Source: Zobellia galactanivorans
GTDB lineage: Bacteria > Bacteroidota > Bacteroidia > Flavobacteriales > Flavobacteriaceae
Reading direction: 5' to 3'
Length of the DNA stretch: 64,000 nucleotides
Assembly: GCF_000973105.1 (NCBI RefSeq)
Contig: NC_015844.1
Coordinates: 3,592,501 to 3,656,500, forward strand
Shown piece after piece: positions 50,890 through 60,303 of this stretch. How positions within the stretch are numbered: position 1 is the stretch's first letter; each line of letters begins with the position of its first letter. The translations under genes and the position numbers were made by a program. Under the pieces are notes generated by a model that ran no database searches, had not been told where the DNA came from, and saw only the letters and a list, made by a program, of their open reading frames with translations.

Positions 50890-52974
50890 TTAATCCCAGA
50901 TTACCGGTAAGAAAACCGTCATTTCACCTTGGCCTCTATTGCTCCAAGCATAGTAAGGTATAAAATTGGTTTTAAAAGATTCGAATTCGGGAGCACTGAC
51001 TTCTTGGTACATTTGACCGATTTTGTCCTTACGGATAAGAACATTGCCCTCAAGGGTAGTTATACCTCCTAGAAAATCGGGTCTAAAGGTAGGGGTAAGT
51101 TGTTTTTTCGAGGAGAGGTAAACATTGGTGATATCGGTTTTTTCGGGTAGGTCGGCCGATTCAATGCAGTACACTACAGGTCCTCGTTTCAAGGCAACTT
51201 GATTACGGACTTCCTCGATGCGCGGGTGCCCTTCTATGAACTTGGTCTCCATGGGCATATCAATAGTGATTTCATCCCCCTCGGCCCATTGTCTTTCTAT
51301 TTTGGCGAACGTACCGGGTTGCGCCTTGGCTACCTTTGTACCGTTCACTTTAATTTGGGTACCCTTTGCCCAACTGGGTATACGAAGGAGAACCTCAAAA
51401 GCCTCGGCTTTACATTCGTCAACGGTAATTTTTACGGCGCCGTCCCATGGGTAATCGGTTTTTTGGGTCAGTTTAAGGGGAGAGCCGTCTAAAAGTGTCG
51501 TTTTTAATTCGTTGCCTCCATAAAGGTTGACGGCAATTCCGTTTTCTGATTTGCTATAGGCCCATCCCGGCGATTTGGCAATGGTACGCACTAGGTTTGG
51601 AGGACAGCAGAAACATTTAAGGTAGGGTTGTCTTTCGGGGAATTCAACGTTCATTTTTTCATAATCCAAGGCCCCGTCAATTTTCCGAAGCGGATTGGAG
51701 TAATAGTAGTTCTTGCCATCAAGGCTGATGCCCGAGAGCCCACTGTTGTGCAGTACAAGCTCCATAATATCGCCATGTTTGGCATCGCCCGTTAGGGTGA
51801 GCATTCGGTAATTAAACATGGAATTACAGATATTGGCGCAGGTTTCGTTATAAGCCGTCATGTTGGGCATCATGTATTCATCGATAAAACCTTCTTCAAT
51901 TTTATCGAGACGGGAAGATCTTCCATAATGGGTTTGGCCGATAGCCCCGGTAATGTACATTTTTTTGTTCGTTACGTTGTCCCATAATCGCTCTAGGGCA
52001 TCGATCAGTGCCTTTTCCCCGGTTTCGGCATATACATCGGCAGCACCGGCATAATAATACAAGGCCAGTACGGCATGTCCTACGGCTTCGGTCTCCTCTC
52101 GAAGCGGAACGCGCTCTTGTACCATGTCGCCAATAGGATAGCCCACCGTGGTCTCGTCATCCTCAATTTTATAGGTACCGCGCATGTTTATAAATTGCTC
52201 CGCCAACTCTAGGTAACGCTTGTCTTTGGTTGTACGGTATAGTTCTACCAGTCCCATAATCTGGGTCTGATTGAAACCAAAACGTTTAAGGTGGTCGGGT
52301 TTCGGGGAAAAGAGTTTGTACAGATAATCGGCATGTTTTACGGCAATATCAAGAAAATTGGTTTTCCCGGTCAGGCGGTAATGAATACATGCACTGGTAA
52401 GCAAGTGGCCACTGTTGTACAGTTCGTGATATTTTCTATTCGTAAAGGGCTCTATATCATCTCTAATGATGGCGGGTGTGGATAAGTATCCATCGTCTTG
52501 CTGGGCTTGTGCGATAACGCTTATGATCTCATCTATTTCCTCAACAATTTTTTCGTCTTTATTTACACCGTAAAGGTACATTTTGGCTTCCATCCATTTA
52601 TAGAAGTCCCCATCATGCCACCAAAAGCCTTTGTGCTCGCCTTCTTTGAGTCCTGCCGCAATTTTAAAGTTATTGTAACCATGGCCAATATCGCCTTTTA
52701 GAATCTCGCCCATATGGGGTATCATGGTTTCTTCGGCAACTTTCCACTTTTCGGCCCAAAAGCCTTCGGTCCACCGGCAGTCTCCGATATCGATACTTTT
52801 TAATTTGACATGTGGACTGTTGGTATTGTTGATAATTCCACTTCCGGAATCTAAATGGGCCGCATAGTCTTTTGAAGCCGGTTTTTCGTGTTTTAAGGCG
52901 TCCGGATTTGTCGTGTTTTGTTTACATGAAAGTACAGCGAGCAGCGTGCAGAGCGAAAGGGTTAATTTTTTCAT
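50890..52974 (-). CDS. GH127 glycosidase, lipoprotein (predicted 3,6-anhydro-D-galactosidase)
   Basis: A 694-residue GH127 enzyme with a lipoprotein signal (LTLSLCTLLAVLSCKQ, lipid Cys about 17), so it should sit in the outer membrane or face the periplasm. Catalytic residues are in YNETCANICNSMFNYRM and FCCPPNLVRTIA. It is very similar along its length to the cytoplasmic GH127 at 47263, indicating a duplication followed by relocation. It is the first gene of the GH127-MFS-GH127 operon. Its promoter, 157 bases upstream, shares boxes with the one at 47151. Confidence 0.85.
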   Translation of the reverse strand: MKKLTLSLCTLLAVLSCKQNTTNPDALKHEKPASKDYAAHLDSGSGIINNTNSPHVKLKSIDIGDCRWTEGFWAEKWKVAEETMIPHMGEILKGDIGHGYNNFKIAAGLKEGEHKGFWWHDGDFYKWMEAKMYLYGVNKDEKIVEEIDEIISVIAQAQQDDGYLSTPAIIRDDIEPFTNRKYHELYNSGHLLTSACIHYRLTGKTNFLDIAVKHADYLYKLFSPKPDHLKRFGFNQTQIMGLVELYRTTKDKRYLELAEQFINMRGTYKIEDDETTVGYPIGDMVQERVPLREETEAVGHAVLALYYYAGAADVYAETGEKALIDALERLWDNVTNKKMYITGAIGQTHYGRSSRLDKIEEGFIDEYMMPNMTAYNETCANICNSMFNYRMLTLTGDAKHGDIMELVLHNSGLSGISLDGKNYYYSNPLRKIDGALDYEKMNVEFPERQPYLKCFCCPPNLVRTIAKSPGWAYSKSENGIAVNLYGGNELKTTLLDGSPLKLTQKTDYPWDGAVKITVDECKAEAFEVLLRIPSWAKGTQIKVNGTKVAKAQPGTFAKIERQWAEGDEITIDMPMETKFIEGHPRIEEVRNQVALKRGPVVYCIESADLPEKTDITNVYLSSKKQLTPTFRPDFLGGITTLEGNVLIRKDKIGQMYQEVSAPEFESFKTNFIPYYAWSNRGQGEMTVFLPVIWD

Positions 52975-53130
52975 AGTCAGTTTCTTAAATAGTACTAGAT
53001 TTTCCCGTTAGGAAAACAAGCTTGTTTATAGCTACGGTTTGGTGTTTTATATCGTCAAAGGTTGTCGGCCAAGGAGGATATGAACTAATTACCTTGCAAA
53101 TTACCGCGTACGGCAAAGCAATGTAGCCTA

Positions 53131-53190
53131 CAAATAAAACATAATTGTAATGGAGGTAATTTGTAGATTTTATCTAGTTAAGGCACTATT
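53131..53190 (-). promoter_or_regulatory. Promoter region of the GH127-MFS-GH127 unit, in a 315-base gap
   Basis: Minus strand AATAGTGCC (53190-53182) and TTTATTTG (53138-53131) repeat the arrangement at 47151-47210 with exactly the same 51-base offset. The leader to the ATG at 52974 is unusually long, about 150 bases. The remainder of 52975-53289 shows no gene and no clear terminator for the upstream sulfatase. Confidence 0.55.
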
Positions 53191-53289
53191 TTACCCCAAA
53201 TTGTTAAATTAAGGAATGGAATATGTTACTTGAGTGTGGATTGTTGGGGTGAAACAGACTTGTTTACAATGCCCTTGAAATGGGGGCGA

Positions 53290-55080
53290 TTATAGGTCCA
53301 ATCGCTCAACATCCACAAAAACAGGACCTGTAGCGAGCCGTTCGAACTTTAGATAGGCATGAAAATTACCCCTTCCTTCAGGAAGTTCTACATCGTTAAA
53401 AGTTATGGTCTTTTGGTCTTTCTTTATGGGAAGGGTGAGATGTACGTCTTTGTACTTTAGATGGGCAACCCCGTCCACTTTCGACGGGGGAAGGCTTAGC
53501 CGAATCTTATAAGTGCCGGCTTCCGTTTTTACACGCCAATAGCCGAGGTCGTTTTTTGATAAAACCCTAGGGCCGCCCCAATCAAATTGGGAGAGGTTTA
53601 CCTCGGGTTGCCGCTCACTACCGAGATAGATGCGCTGAATGCCTTTGGCGTCCCTTTCCTCGGTAACCTCGTCGAACCAATTTTCATAGCGGGCGAGAAG
53701 GTCTTCTACGATTTCCGGGTGGTCTTTCGCTAAATTAATACGCTCGCTGGGGTCTTTCTCAACATCGTACAGTTCGAGGTTGGCAAGTACTTCTTTTAAT
53801 TCTTCGTCTTTAGGTTGGTAGAGGATATGGTGGGGGTCGTCATGCGGACTTACCAGTTTATATTTTTGGGTTCTAACGGCAAAATGCATGTATTTGAAAA
53901 CTGTGGGGCCGTAGTGCATTTGAGTTATAAATTCCCTATCGTTAAAATCGATAGGTCTACCCTGCCACAATGGCAACAATGAGCGGCCGTCTAGTTTAAC
54001 TTCTTTCGGGGCTTTAATGTCACAAACATCCAAAATGGTCGGTAGTATATCGATTACCGCTCCCATGGTACTGCTTTTTTGTCCTTTTTTCAATTGCGTG
54101 GGCCACTTCACAAAGAAGGGAACGCGAATACCGCATTCGTACACACTGGTTTTGGTGCCCCTTAAGTTCGATACCCATCTGCCTGGGTAAACGTCATTTT
54201 TAGTACGTCTGTGCCTAGGGCCGTTGTCCGATAGAAATATAACAAGGGTATTGTCGGCAATACCCAAATCTTTTAACCGCTTTAATACGCGGCCCACATT
54301 GGCATCGATATTGTCGATCATGCCGTAGGTTCGGGCATTATCTTCATGCAAACCCAATTTTCTGTATGGTTCGGCTTTTTCATCGGGCACTTCCAACGGA
54401 AAATGCGGCAAGTTGGTGGCCAAATAGGTGAAAAATGGTTTTTCGCTTTTAGTGCTTATAAAATCCAAGGCCGCATCGGTAAATATATCATCGCAATAGC
54501 CTTCGTATTTTTTTGATTCATTGTTGTGTTCAAGAATGGGGTCGAAATAGGTGTTGCCCGCGGGGCCGGCTGCCTGCCCAATTCCTCCGCCTTTATGGAC
54601 CAAGGCTTCCTGAAACCCTTGGTCGGTAGGGCGCATGGGAGCATTGTCGCCTAAGTGCCACTTGCCGAAAATTCCAGTGCGATAGCCGTTTTTGGACAAA
54701 ATTTCCGCGAGGGTTTCTTCCGAAGTGTTCATCAAATGGTCTACTTGTGTCACTCCGGTAACCCCGGTCCGATAAGGATACCTTCCGGTTAATATGGCGG
54801 CACGGGTAGCGGAACAGTTGGGATAGGAGAAGAAATGCGTCATTTCGAGTCCTTCTTTTCCTATCTTTTCAATGTTAGGCGTTTTTAAATAAGGGTTGCC
54901 GTGAGAACCTAGGTCGCCATAACCTTGGTCGTCGGTGAGCATGATCAATACATTGGGGCGATCTTGTGCCCAAAGGTAAGTAGTACTGCAGAGAAGCAAA
55001 CAAAGAAGGGGGACGACGAAAATACTGTTGAACCTGTTTTTCTTAGTGTTTGATTTAAATTGCGTTGCAGTATATTTCAT
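53290..55080 (-). CDS. S1-family sulfatase with variant C-S-A-T-R site (probable S1_17) and C-terminal beta domain
   Basis: An exported sulfatase of about 596 residues from the ATG at 55080 (the ATG 9 bases upstream is less likely). The signal ends TTYLWAQ. NVLIMLTDDQGYGDLGSHG gives the metal Asp pair. The maturation motif is NCSATRAAILTGRYP: the usual C-x-P-S-R Pro and Ser are Ala and Thr (C-x-A-T-R), a known minor variant. GKWHLGDNAP and FLSDNGPRHRRT complete the site. The last 100 residues form an extra beta-rich domain (GYWRVKTEAGTYKIRLSL). In the matching locus I recall an S1_17 enzyme acting on 2-sulfated anhydrogalactose; function is inferred. It ends the long unit starting at the RhaT-like gene. 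Confidence 0.85.
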   Translation of the reverse strand: MKYTATQFKSNTKKNRFNSIFVVPLLCLLLCSTTYLWAQDRPNVLIMLTDDQGYGDLGSHGNPYLKTPNIEKIGKEGLEMTHFFSYPNCSATRAAILTGRYPYRTGVTGVTQVDHLMNTSEETLAEILSKNGYRTGIFGKWHLGDNAPMRPTDQGFQEALVHKGGGIGQAAGPAGNTYFDPILEHNNESKKYEGYCDDIFTDAALDFISTKSEKPFFTYLATNLPHFPLEVPDEKAEPYRKLGLHEDNARTYGMIDNIDANVGRVLKRLKDLGIADNTLVIFLSDNGPRHRRTKNDVYPGRWVSNLRGTKTSVYECGIRVPFFVKWPTQLKKGQKSSTMGAVIDILPTILDVCDIKAPKEVKLDGRSLLPLWQGRPIDFNDREFITQMHYGPTVFKYMHFAVRTQKYKLVSPHDDPHHILYQPKDEELKEVLANLELYDVEKDPSERINLAKDHPEIVEDLLARYENWFDEVTEERDAKGIQRIYLGSERQPEVNLSQFDWGGPRVLSKNDLGYWRVKTEAGTYKIRLSLPPSKVDGVAHLKYKDVHLTLPIKKDQKTITFNDVELPEGRGNFHAYLKFERLATGPVFVDVERLDL

Positions 55081-55121
55081 AATGACCACTTGTTTTGATT
55101 GTATTCTGGAGAATACGTCTG

Positions 55122-57203
55122 TTAATCCATATGTAAACTCACTTGGAAATGACCGGTTTTAAGACTGCCATCCTTCATTTGTATTCGATAGCCGTAGCCA
55201 GGAATGCTAATGCCTCCTTCGATTTTTTGGGCTACGGGACCTAAATTTGCAATGACTTCGGTTCCGCTGGAAAAACGGCTTCGTTGTACCTTGTAATCGG
55301 CGCTGAGGTATTCATGGCTTTTTAACTCTGAATAAAAGGTTTCTTTGTGAACCGGACTTACTAAGTCCCTTGCCATTTCTATCATGGGGCGCATGCCTTC
55401 AAATTCATAGGGAGCAAAGAAGATTGTTGTGCCCCTGCCAAATAACATGCTTCTCAAGGCTTTGATTCTAAAATCACCGTTAGCGGTAACCTCATTATCG
55501 GGGTCTTGGATCTTACCGAAATTGGCAATCGCTTCATGGTACACTAAATTGAAAAGCGGGGCAGGGTGTGAGATGACCGAAAGTGGGCGGTCTTCCAAAT
55601 AGGTCATTCCTTCGAACATATCAAAGTAGGGGATCCATTGCTCTTGGCCGTGCTCGGTTCCGTTGACAAGGTTGAAACTATCGATGTATTTGGCCAGTTC
55701 AATACGACCTTCTTTTCCGTTCTCACGATACGCGGCAAAGGTAATATCGGTTATATCTGCCTCTAGGCCCAAGTATGAAATTTCCTTTTCAATATTTTTC
55801 TGGGCCAATCCTTTTTGGAATTTAGGGTCAACACGTGCCCAACGGCTACCGGTATTCATCAGTTTTCCTTCGGCATCGCGTTGCATGAGGTCCGTTGTGA
55901 AATTCGGGTCGTTCTCCAGCATGGGCGAATAGGCGTGGTAAGACGAATACAAATACCCGTAAGATTTAGCCAAATCTACCGCAGCTTTCAATTTTTCAGG
56001 ACCTCCCAAGGCTTCGCTAATAGGGTAGTTGTGAGGAACGAAATTCGAAAAAGTGCCCCACGCATGAACAAAGGCCTTGTCTACCCTTAAATCATCGTGA
56101 ATGGTTTTTATGATGTTTTTTAATTCGTCGAAAGTAAAGGCCATGCCGGGCATGTTCACGTAATGCGGATACCCTCCGTAAATGCCGAAATAGATAGCGC
56201 CGGGAAGTTTGTTGACGTTTGGGTTTCGCTTTAATTTTTCTTGGAGCGAAACAAAGTGGCCACGTGCCTTGGCCTCTTTTTGGTAAACTTTGGCCATGTC
56301 AACGTAATCACCTCCGGGAATAAAATGGTAGCTTATTCTCATTTTTCCCTTTTCTTGGTCCAATTTCCAAATGGGATCAAGAAATACAATACGCTGGTAG
56401 GGAGACATTACTCCCTTGGCATTGAAAAGGTATTGTCCGTTATTGTTGATGTTGTATTGCATGTGCGGACGGGCCGAAACATCTACAATGCCCATAACGG
56501 CCGATTTTTCATTATAGGTACCCCACCAAGGCATGGTGAGTCCGGTACCGTTGTTGAACAGTTCTAAAGAACCTTGCGATTTGTTGTTGTAGGTGGCGTC
56601 GTCCCATTTGCAAAAACGTCCCCCGTTCATGGGAAAGATGTATGAAGGACAAATAACGCCCTGCTTTTGTGGGATTACCGCCGCCCCTTTGTCCTCATCG
56701 GTTTTTAAACTGAAGGCCCTGGCGGGATAACGCAGGTCGTAGAGGGTAAAATTGCCCGAACGGTGTTCCGTCACTTCAACGTCTAATTGGGCGTTGTTGG
56801 GGTCTAGCCTCAATTCCGTAGCGATAGAGACGCCTTTTGCAACGGAGCCGTCTTCAAAAACCGGGTCGATAAATTTTAGGGATACCGTATTTTTTGCGGT
56901 TTTGGAAACCTCGATTTTTTTGCTCTTTGAAATATTGACGGTCTGCTTTTTTCCTTTGGAATCGGTCAGGGTCAGTAAACCGGCCGCATTTTCCCATGGG
57001 TCTGATTTCCAAACGTGGCCCGAAGTTTTTTCGGTAACCGAAAAGCATCCTGTTTTAGAATCGATGTTGATATTCAATTTTCCGTTCTCCAAAACAATAG
57101 GGTCTGGGCTAATGGAGTCAAAGGCAAGGCCTTTGAATGCGGTCAAACAGGTGACAACCAAGAGTACAAGGGTGCTTTTAGCTACTGTGCTATTGTTTTT
57201 CAT
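55122..57203 (-). CDS. GH129 glycosidase, exported (predicted 3,6-anhydro-D-galactosidase)
   Basis: A 693-residue enzyme with a signal peptide (STLVLLVVTCLTAFKGLAF). A beta-sandwich-like N-terminal half (about 30-300) precedes a TIM-barrel half with KAFVHAWGTFSNFVPHNYP, LGLEADITDITFAA and NLVNGTEHGQEQWIPYFD. The Asp of ADITD and the Glu of TEHGQE suit the nucleophile and acid/base of GH129. The founding GH129 enzymes are alpha-N-acetylgalactosaminidases; the homologue in the Zobellia carrageenan locus is reported to release 3,6-anhydro-D-galactose (recalled). It follows the pathway genes by 61 bases and precedes the sulfatase by 32. Confidence 0.8.
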   Translation of the reverse strand: MKNNSTVAKSTLVLLVVTCLTAFKGLAFDSISPDPIVLENGKLNINIDSKTGCFSVTEKTSGHVWKSDPWENAAGLLTLTDSKGKKQTVNISKSKKIEVSKTAKNTVSLKFIDPVFEDGSVAKGVSIATELRLDPNNAQLDVEVTEHRSGNFTLYDLRYPARAFSLKTDEDKGAAVIPQKQGVICPSYIFPMNGGRFCKWDDATYNNKSQGSLELFNNGTGLTMPWWGTYNEKSAVMGIVDVSARPHMQYNINNNGQYLFNAKGVMSPYQRIVFLDPIWKLDQEKGKMRISYHFIPGGDYVDMAKVYQKEAKARGHFVSLQEKLKRNPNVNKLPGAIYFGIYGGYPHYVNMPGMAFTFDELKNIIKTIHDDLRVDKAFVHAWGTFSNFVPHNYPISEALGGPEKLKAAVDLAKSYGYLYSSYHAYSPMLENDPNFTTDLMQRDAEGKLMNTGSRWARVDPKFQKGLAQKNIEKEISYLGLEADITDITFAAYRENGKEGRIELAKYIDSFNLVNGTEHGQEQWIPYFDMFEGMTYLEDRPLSVISHPAPLFNLVYHEAIANFGKIQDPDNEVTANGDFRIKALRSMLFGRGTTIFFAPYEFEGMRPMIEMARDLVSPVHKETFYSELKSHEYLSADYKVQRSRFSSGTEVIANLGPVAQKIEGGISIPGYGYRIQMKDGSLKTGHFQVSLHMD

Positions 57204-57264
57204 CGTTGCGAATGGTTTGGGTTGAACTTTATAATTGAGAATCGATAGGGTTTAGGTGAAAGGC

Positions 57265-57912
57265 TTATTCTTTTATAAAATCACGTATTTCATTTTTCAT
57301 TTTTAAAAAGTGCTTTTCAAGGTCGGCGTAATTACCCTCACGGATCATTTTTTTGTCAAAAAGGGAACTGGCCAAACCGGCGCCAACGGCTCCGGCTTCA
57401 AAGAAGGATTTTATGTTTTCTACTGACACGCCTCCCGTAGGCAATAGTTTTATTTCGTTCAGTGGGGCCAATACGTCTTTGATGTATTGAGTGCCCAATT
57501 GGGTGGCCGGAAATACTTTGACCGCCGAAGCCCCCAAAGACCACGCCCTATAAATTTCGGTGGGTGTATATGCCCCTGGAAAAATGGGGATATCATGGGC
57601 TACACAATGTTTGATGACCTCTTCGTCGATAATAGGGGTTACGATAAACTGAGCTCCCGCCTCCAAGGCTACGGTCAAATCTTTCATGTTGCAAACCGTA
57701 CCGGCACCTACATTGAGCTCGGGGTATTGTTTGGCCAAAGTAGCTATGGTCTGTGAGACCTCGGGCGAGTTCATGGTTATTTCAATGGTGTAGTAACCGC
57801 TGCTTACATATGGGGGGATGATCTTAAGAACCTCTTCGGTAGTTAGGCCCCGTAAAATGCCGACGATGGGGTTTTGATTGTATTTTTTCCAAGAAAATGA
57901 ATTATTCTGCAT
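57265..57912 (-). CDS. 2-keto-3-deoxy-6-phosphogalactonate (KDPGal) aldolase
   Basis: A 215-residue class I aldolase of the KDPG/KDPGal family, splitting KDPGal into pyruvate and glyceraldehyde-3-phosphate. The Schiff-base lysine is Lys132 in LGASAVKVFPA, and Glu44 in YYTIEITMNSP is the general base. GAGTVCN and LLPTGGVSVENI form the phosphate site. Length and motifs match E. coli Eda/DgoA. It overlaps the kinase gene by 11 bases. In anhydrogalactose catabolism this is the last step (DauD role), which agrees with the neighbours. Stereospecificity for the galacto over the gluco form cannot be read from motifs. Confidence 0.9.
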   Translation of the reverse strand: MQNNSFSWKKYNQNPIVGILRGLTTEEVLKIIPPYVSSGYYTIEITMNSPEVSQTIATLAKQYPELNVGAGTVCNMKDLTVALEAGAQFIVTPIIDEEVIKHCVAHDIPIFPGAYTPTEIYRAWSLGASAVKVFPATQLGTQYIKDVLAPLNEIKLLPTGGVSVENIKSFFEAGAVGAGLASSLFDKKMIREGNYADLEKHFLKMKNEIRDFIKE

Positions 57913-58855
57913 AGGTCTCCAGTATTTTTTTTTGTCCTTTAAGTAGTGCTTTTTCTAGTATCCGCTCTTCAAAACAAATAATTTTTTCCGTTGGTAAGAA
58001 CGAGGCTAGGGCTAGTTTGTATAGGGTATTGTATATTCCGCTTGCAGCGAGAAAAACGGTTTCGTCCCTGCGTTGCAAATTTGTTATCTCGGCACCGATC
58101 AAAAGGCCCGATAGGTAAAAGTAATTATCATGGCCCGGGCTATCGTTAAGCAAGGTGTTGGCCCTGATGGAGAATAACGATGGCATGCATTGGTTGGCAA
58201 GGCCTTTTTCAACACCGCTCAAAAAACTGTTTTGGTAAGCGGGGCTCCACTGGGCCGGTTCAAGCGAGGCCGATAAAATGCTATGTTTGCTTATGATTTC
58301 AAATAGTTCACCGGTCATAAAAGTGGTAAAACCTTTAAAGTTTCCCTTTTCAAAACGGATATGCTTGCTGTGGGTACCCGGTAACAATAGGGTTCCCGAT
58401 TTGTGAACGGTGAGTTCTTCAGCTAGACCAACGGCTTGGATTTCTTCCCCCCGCATAACATCGGCTTCGGAGCAAACACCGGACACGAGCAGCACATCGG
58501 GCATGGAATCAAAAGCGATGAGTTCACTTCGCAAATCCATTCCATCAAAGGAAAAGGGTATGGGCGCATAATTTAACTCTTTCATGCCTATGGAGGATGA
58601 AAGCATACCCGAAGCCACGATCAGTGAATCGTCGTCTTCGGGTATGTTCAATATTTTAAGTTGTTCTTTAAGGTATGCCGCGAAAAACTGGTCTTGCCCG
58701 AGTTCCGATTGAGACTTGAATTGTAGAAAACACTTCTTTATGCCCATATCTGTAGTATGTTCGGAAAGGACATCCAGGGTTTCTGTATTTATCAAGCGCA
58801 ATCTGAAATTAGAGGTACCCCAATCACAACTAATAAAAGTATTCGGTATTTTCAT
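57902..58855 (-). CDS. 2-keto-3-deoxygalactonate kinase (DgoK-type)
   Basis: A 317-residue sugar-acid kinase of the ASKHA fold, phosphorylating 2-keto-3-deoxygalactonate (DauC role). FISCDWGTSNFRLRLIN (residues 7-23) is the phosphate-1 motif and the family signature. LLLPGTHSKHIRFEKGNFKGFTTFMTGELFEIIS is the typical DgoK core with GTHSKH. It starts within the last codons of the dehydrogenase gene (4-base overlap) and its end overlaps the aldolase gene by 11 bases, so the three are tightly coupled. Confidence 0.9.
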   Translation of the reverse strand: MKIPNTFISCDWGTSNFRLRLINTETLDVLSEHTTDMGIKKCFLQFKSQSELGQDQFFAAYLKEQLKILNIPEDDDSLIVASGMLSSSIGMKELNYAPIPFSFDGMDLRSELIAFDSMPDVLLVSGVCSEADVMRGEEIQAVGLAEELTVHKSGTLLLPGTHSKHIRFEKGNFKGFTTFMTGELFEIISKHSILSASLEPAQWSPAYQNSFLSGVEKGLANQCMPSLFSIRANTLLNDSPGHDNYFYLSGLLIGAEITNLQRRDETVFLAASGIYNTLYKLALASFLPTEKIICFEERILEKALLKGQKKILETYAE

Positions 58856-60303
58856 TGGCGCAATAAGGCTTTGGTTACTCTTTTTTTCGCAAGATAGTCA
58901 TCTAGCGCGTAAGTAGAGCAGTCAACCCCTATACCGCTATTCTTTACCCCACCATGGGGTAGGTATATGTCGTATTTTACGCCGTTCAGTTGTACTTCCC
59001 CGAATTCTAGGCGCTTCGCGAAGAAATCAAGGGTTTCGTTATTTTTTGAAAAGACATAAGAAGCTAGTCCCGCATCGGTATTATTGGCCAAAACAATAAC
59101 TTCTTCTTTTGTTTTAAATGGAACAATTAGTGCTACAGGGCCAAAAATTTCATGCTGAAGCACTTCGACTTCGTTGCTATCGAAAGTAATTACCGTAGGT
59201 TCAAAATAATAACCCGTGCCGTCTAAAGCCTTTCCTCCATATCGTAAATTGCCTCCTTGTTCAATGGCTTTGTTTACGATATGCTGTACTTTTTTCACCG
59301 AAGCCTTGTTGGCCAAGGGGCCCATGTCGGGCTGGTTTTCCCGGCCAAAACCTACTTTGGTGCCACTAAATTTTTCTACCATGCCCGCGGTAAAGTCCTC
59401 TACAAGCGATTCGTGAACAAAAAAGCGGTTAGGTGCCACGCATATTTGACCGCTATTTCCGGTTTTTAGGGCTGCCCCGATGTTTATGGCCAGTTCTAGG
59501 TCGGCATCTTCACAGACGATGAAGGGGGCGTTTCCGCCACATTCCATACTGTATCTTTTGATCGAGGTCTTGGCGCTTTGTGCAATCAATTTCTGTGCCG
59601 TCTCGGTAGAGCCTATCATCGTGATGAGTTTAGGTATCGTGCTCTCGCATAAGGGGATGCCAACCTCCTTGACATCGCCACAAAGCACGGTTATTACCCC
59701 TGCGGGGAAATTGATTTCAGCACATAATTCACCTATAATATAAGCGGACAAGGGGGAGAATTCAGAGGGTTTTAAAATGATGCTGGAACCGGCGGCCAAG
59801 GCGGGGCCTAGTTTGAATCCAAGATTTAGTAGCGGAAAGTTATATGCCAAAAAAGCGACCGCGACCCCTAGGGGCTGTGATATAAAATGGTGTTCGTGCG
59901 TACCCTCTTTGTCCTCAAGGGGAATGTCGGAACGTTTCTTGATTTCTTCCGAATAGTACTTCAGTGAATCGGTAATGCTGGTGAGGTCTTCTTCTGTACC
60001 TTCCCAGGTCTTGCCCATTTCATACATGATACTTTCGCGGAGGCGGTCTTTATTGTCGAGAATTTTGTTTCTGAGCTTGTCGATCCAATCCAAACGTTCA
60101 TTCAGGGGAAGGGCCGACCAAGTTTTGAATCCTCTTTGCGCACTTTCAAGGGCCCTTTCGGTGTCTTCGCGACTGGCCCAGGCAATTGTAGCGGTAGGTC
60201 TCTCATCTGCAGGGCAGATGACTTCAAACGTTTTATTGTTAGAGGCTTCTACAAGCTTTCCATCGATGTAAAGTTTTTTATGACCGAATTTTAGTTGCTC
60301 CAT
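58852..60303 (-). CDS. 3,6-anhydro-D-galactose dehydrogenase (aldehyde dehydrogenase family)
   Basis: A 483-residue NAD(P)-dependent aldehyde dehydrogenase. Catalytic residues are Cys288 in TGNSGQICVAPNRFF, Glu254 in YSMECGGNAPF and Asn155 in LAYNFPLLN. The nucleotide fold shows ILKPSEFSPLSA and GSTETAQ. The length is canonical. By gene order it oxidises 3,6-anhydro-D-galactose to the anhydrogalactonate (DauA role), the first cytoplasmic step. It overlaps the cycloisomerase gene by 26 bases and the kinase gene by 4. The substrate is inferred from the locus, since ALDH motifs do not reveal it. Confidence 0.85.
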   Translation of the reverse strand: MEQLKFGHKKLYIDGKLVEASNNKTFEVICPADERPTATIAWASREDTERALESAQRGFKTWSALPLNERLDWIDKLRNKILDNKDRLRESIMYEMGKTWEGTEEDLTSITDSLKYYSEEIKKRSDIPLEDKEGTHEHHFISQPLGVAVAFLAYNFPLLNLGFKLGPALAAGSSIILKPSEFSPLSAYIIGELCAEINFPAGVITVLCGDVKEVGIPLCESTIPKLITMIGSTETAQKLIAQSAKTSIKRYSMECGGNAPFIVCEDADLELAINIGAALKTGNSGQICVAPNRFFVHESLVEDFTAGMVEKFSGTKVGFGRENQPDMGPLANKASVKKVQHIVNKAIEQGGNLRYGGKALDGTGYYFEPTVITFDSNEVEVLQHEIFGPVALIVPFKTKEEVIVLANNTDAGLASYVFSKNNETLDFFAKRLEFGEVQLNGVKYDIYLPHGGVKNSGIGVDCSTYALDDYLAKKRVTKALLRQ

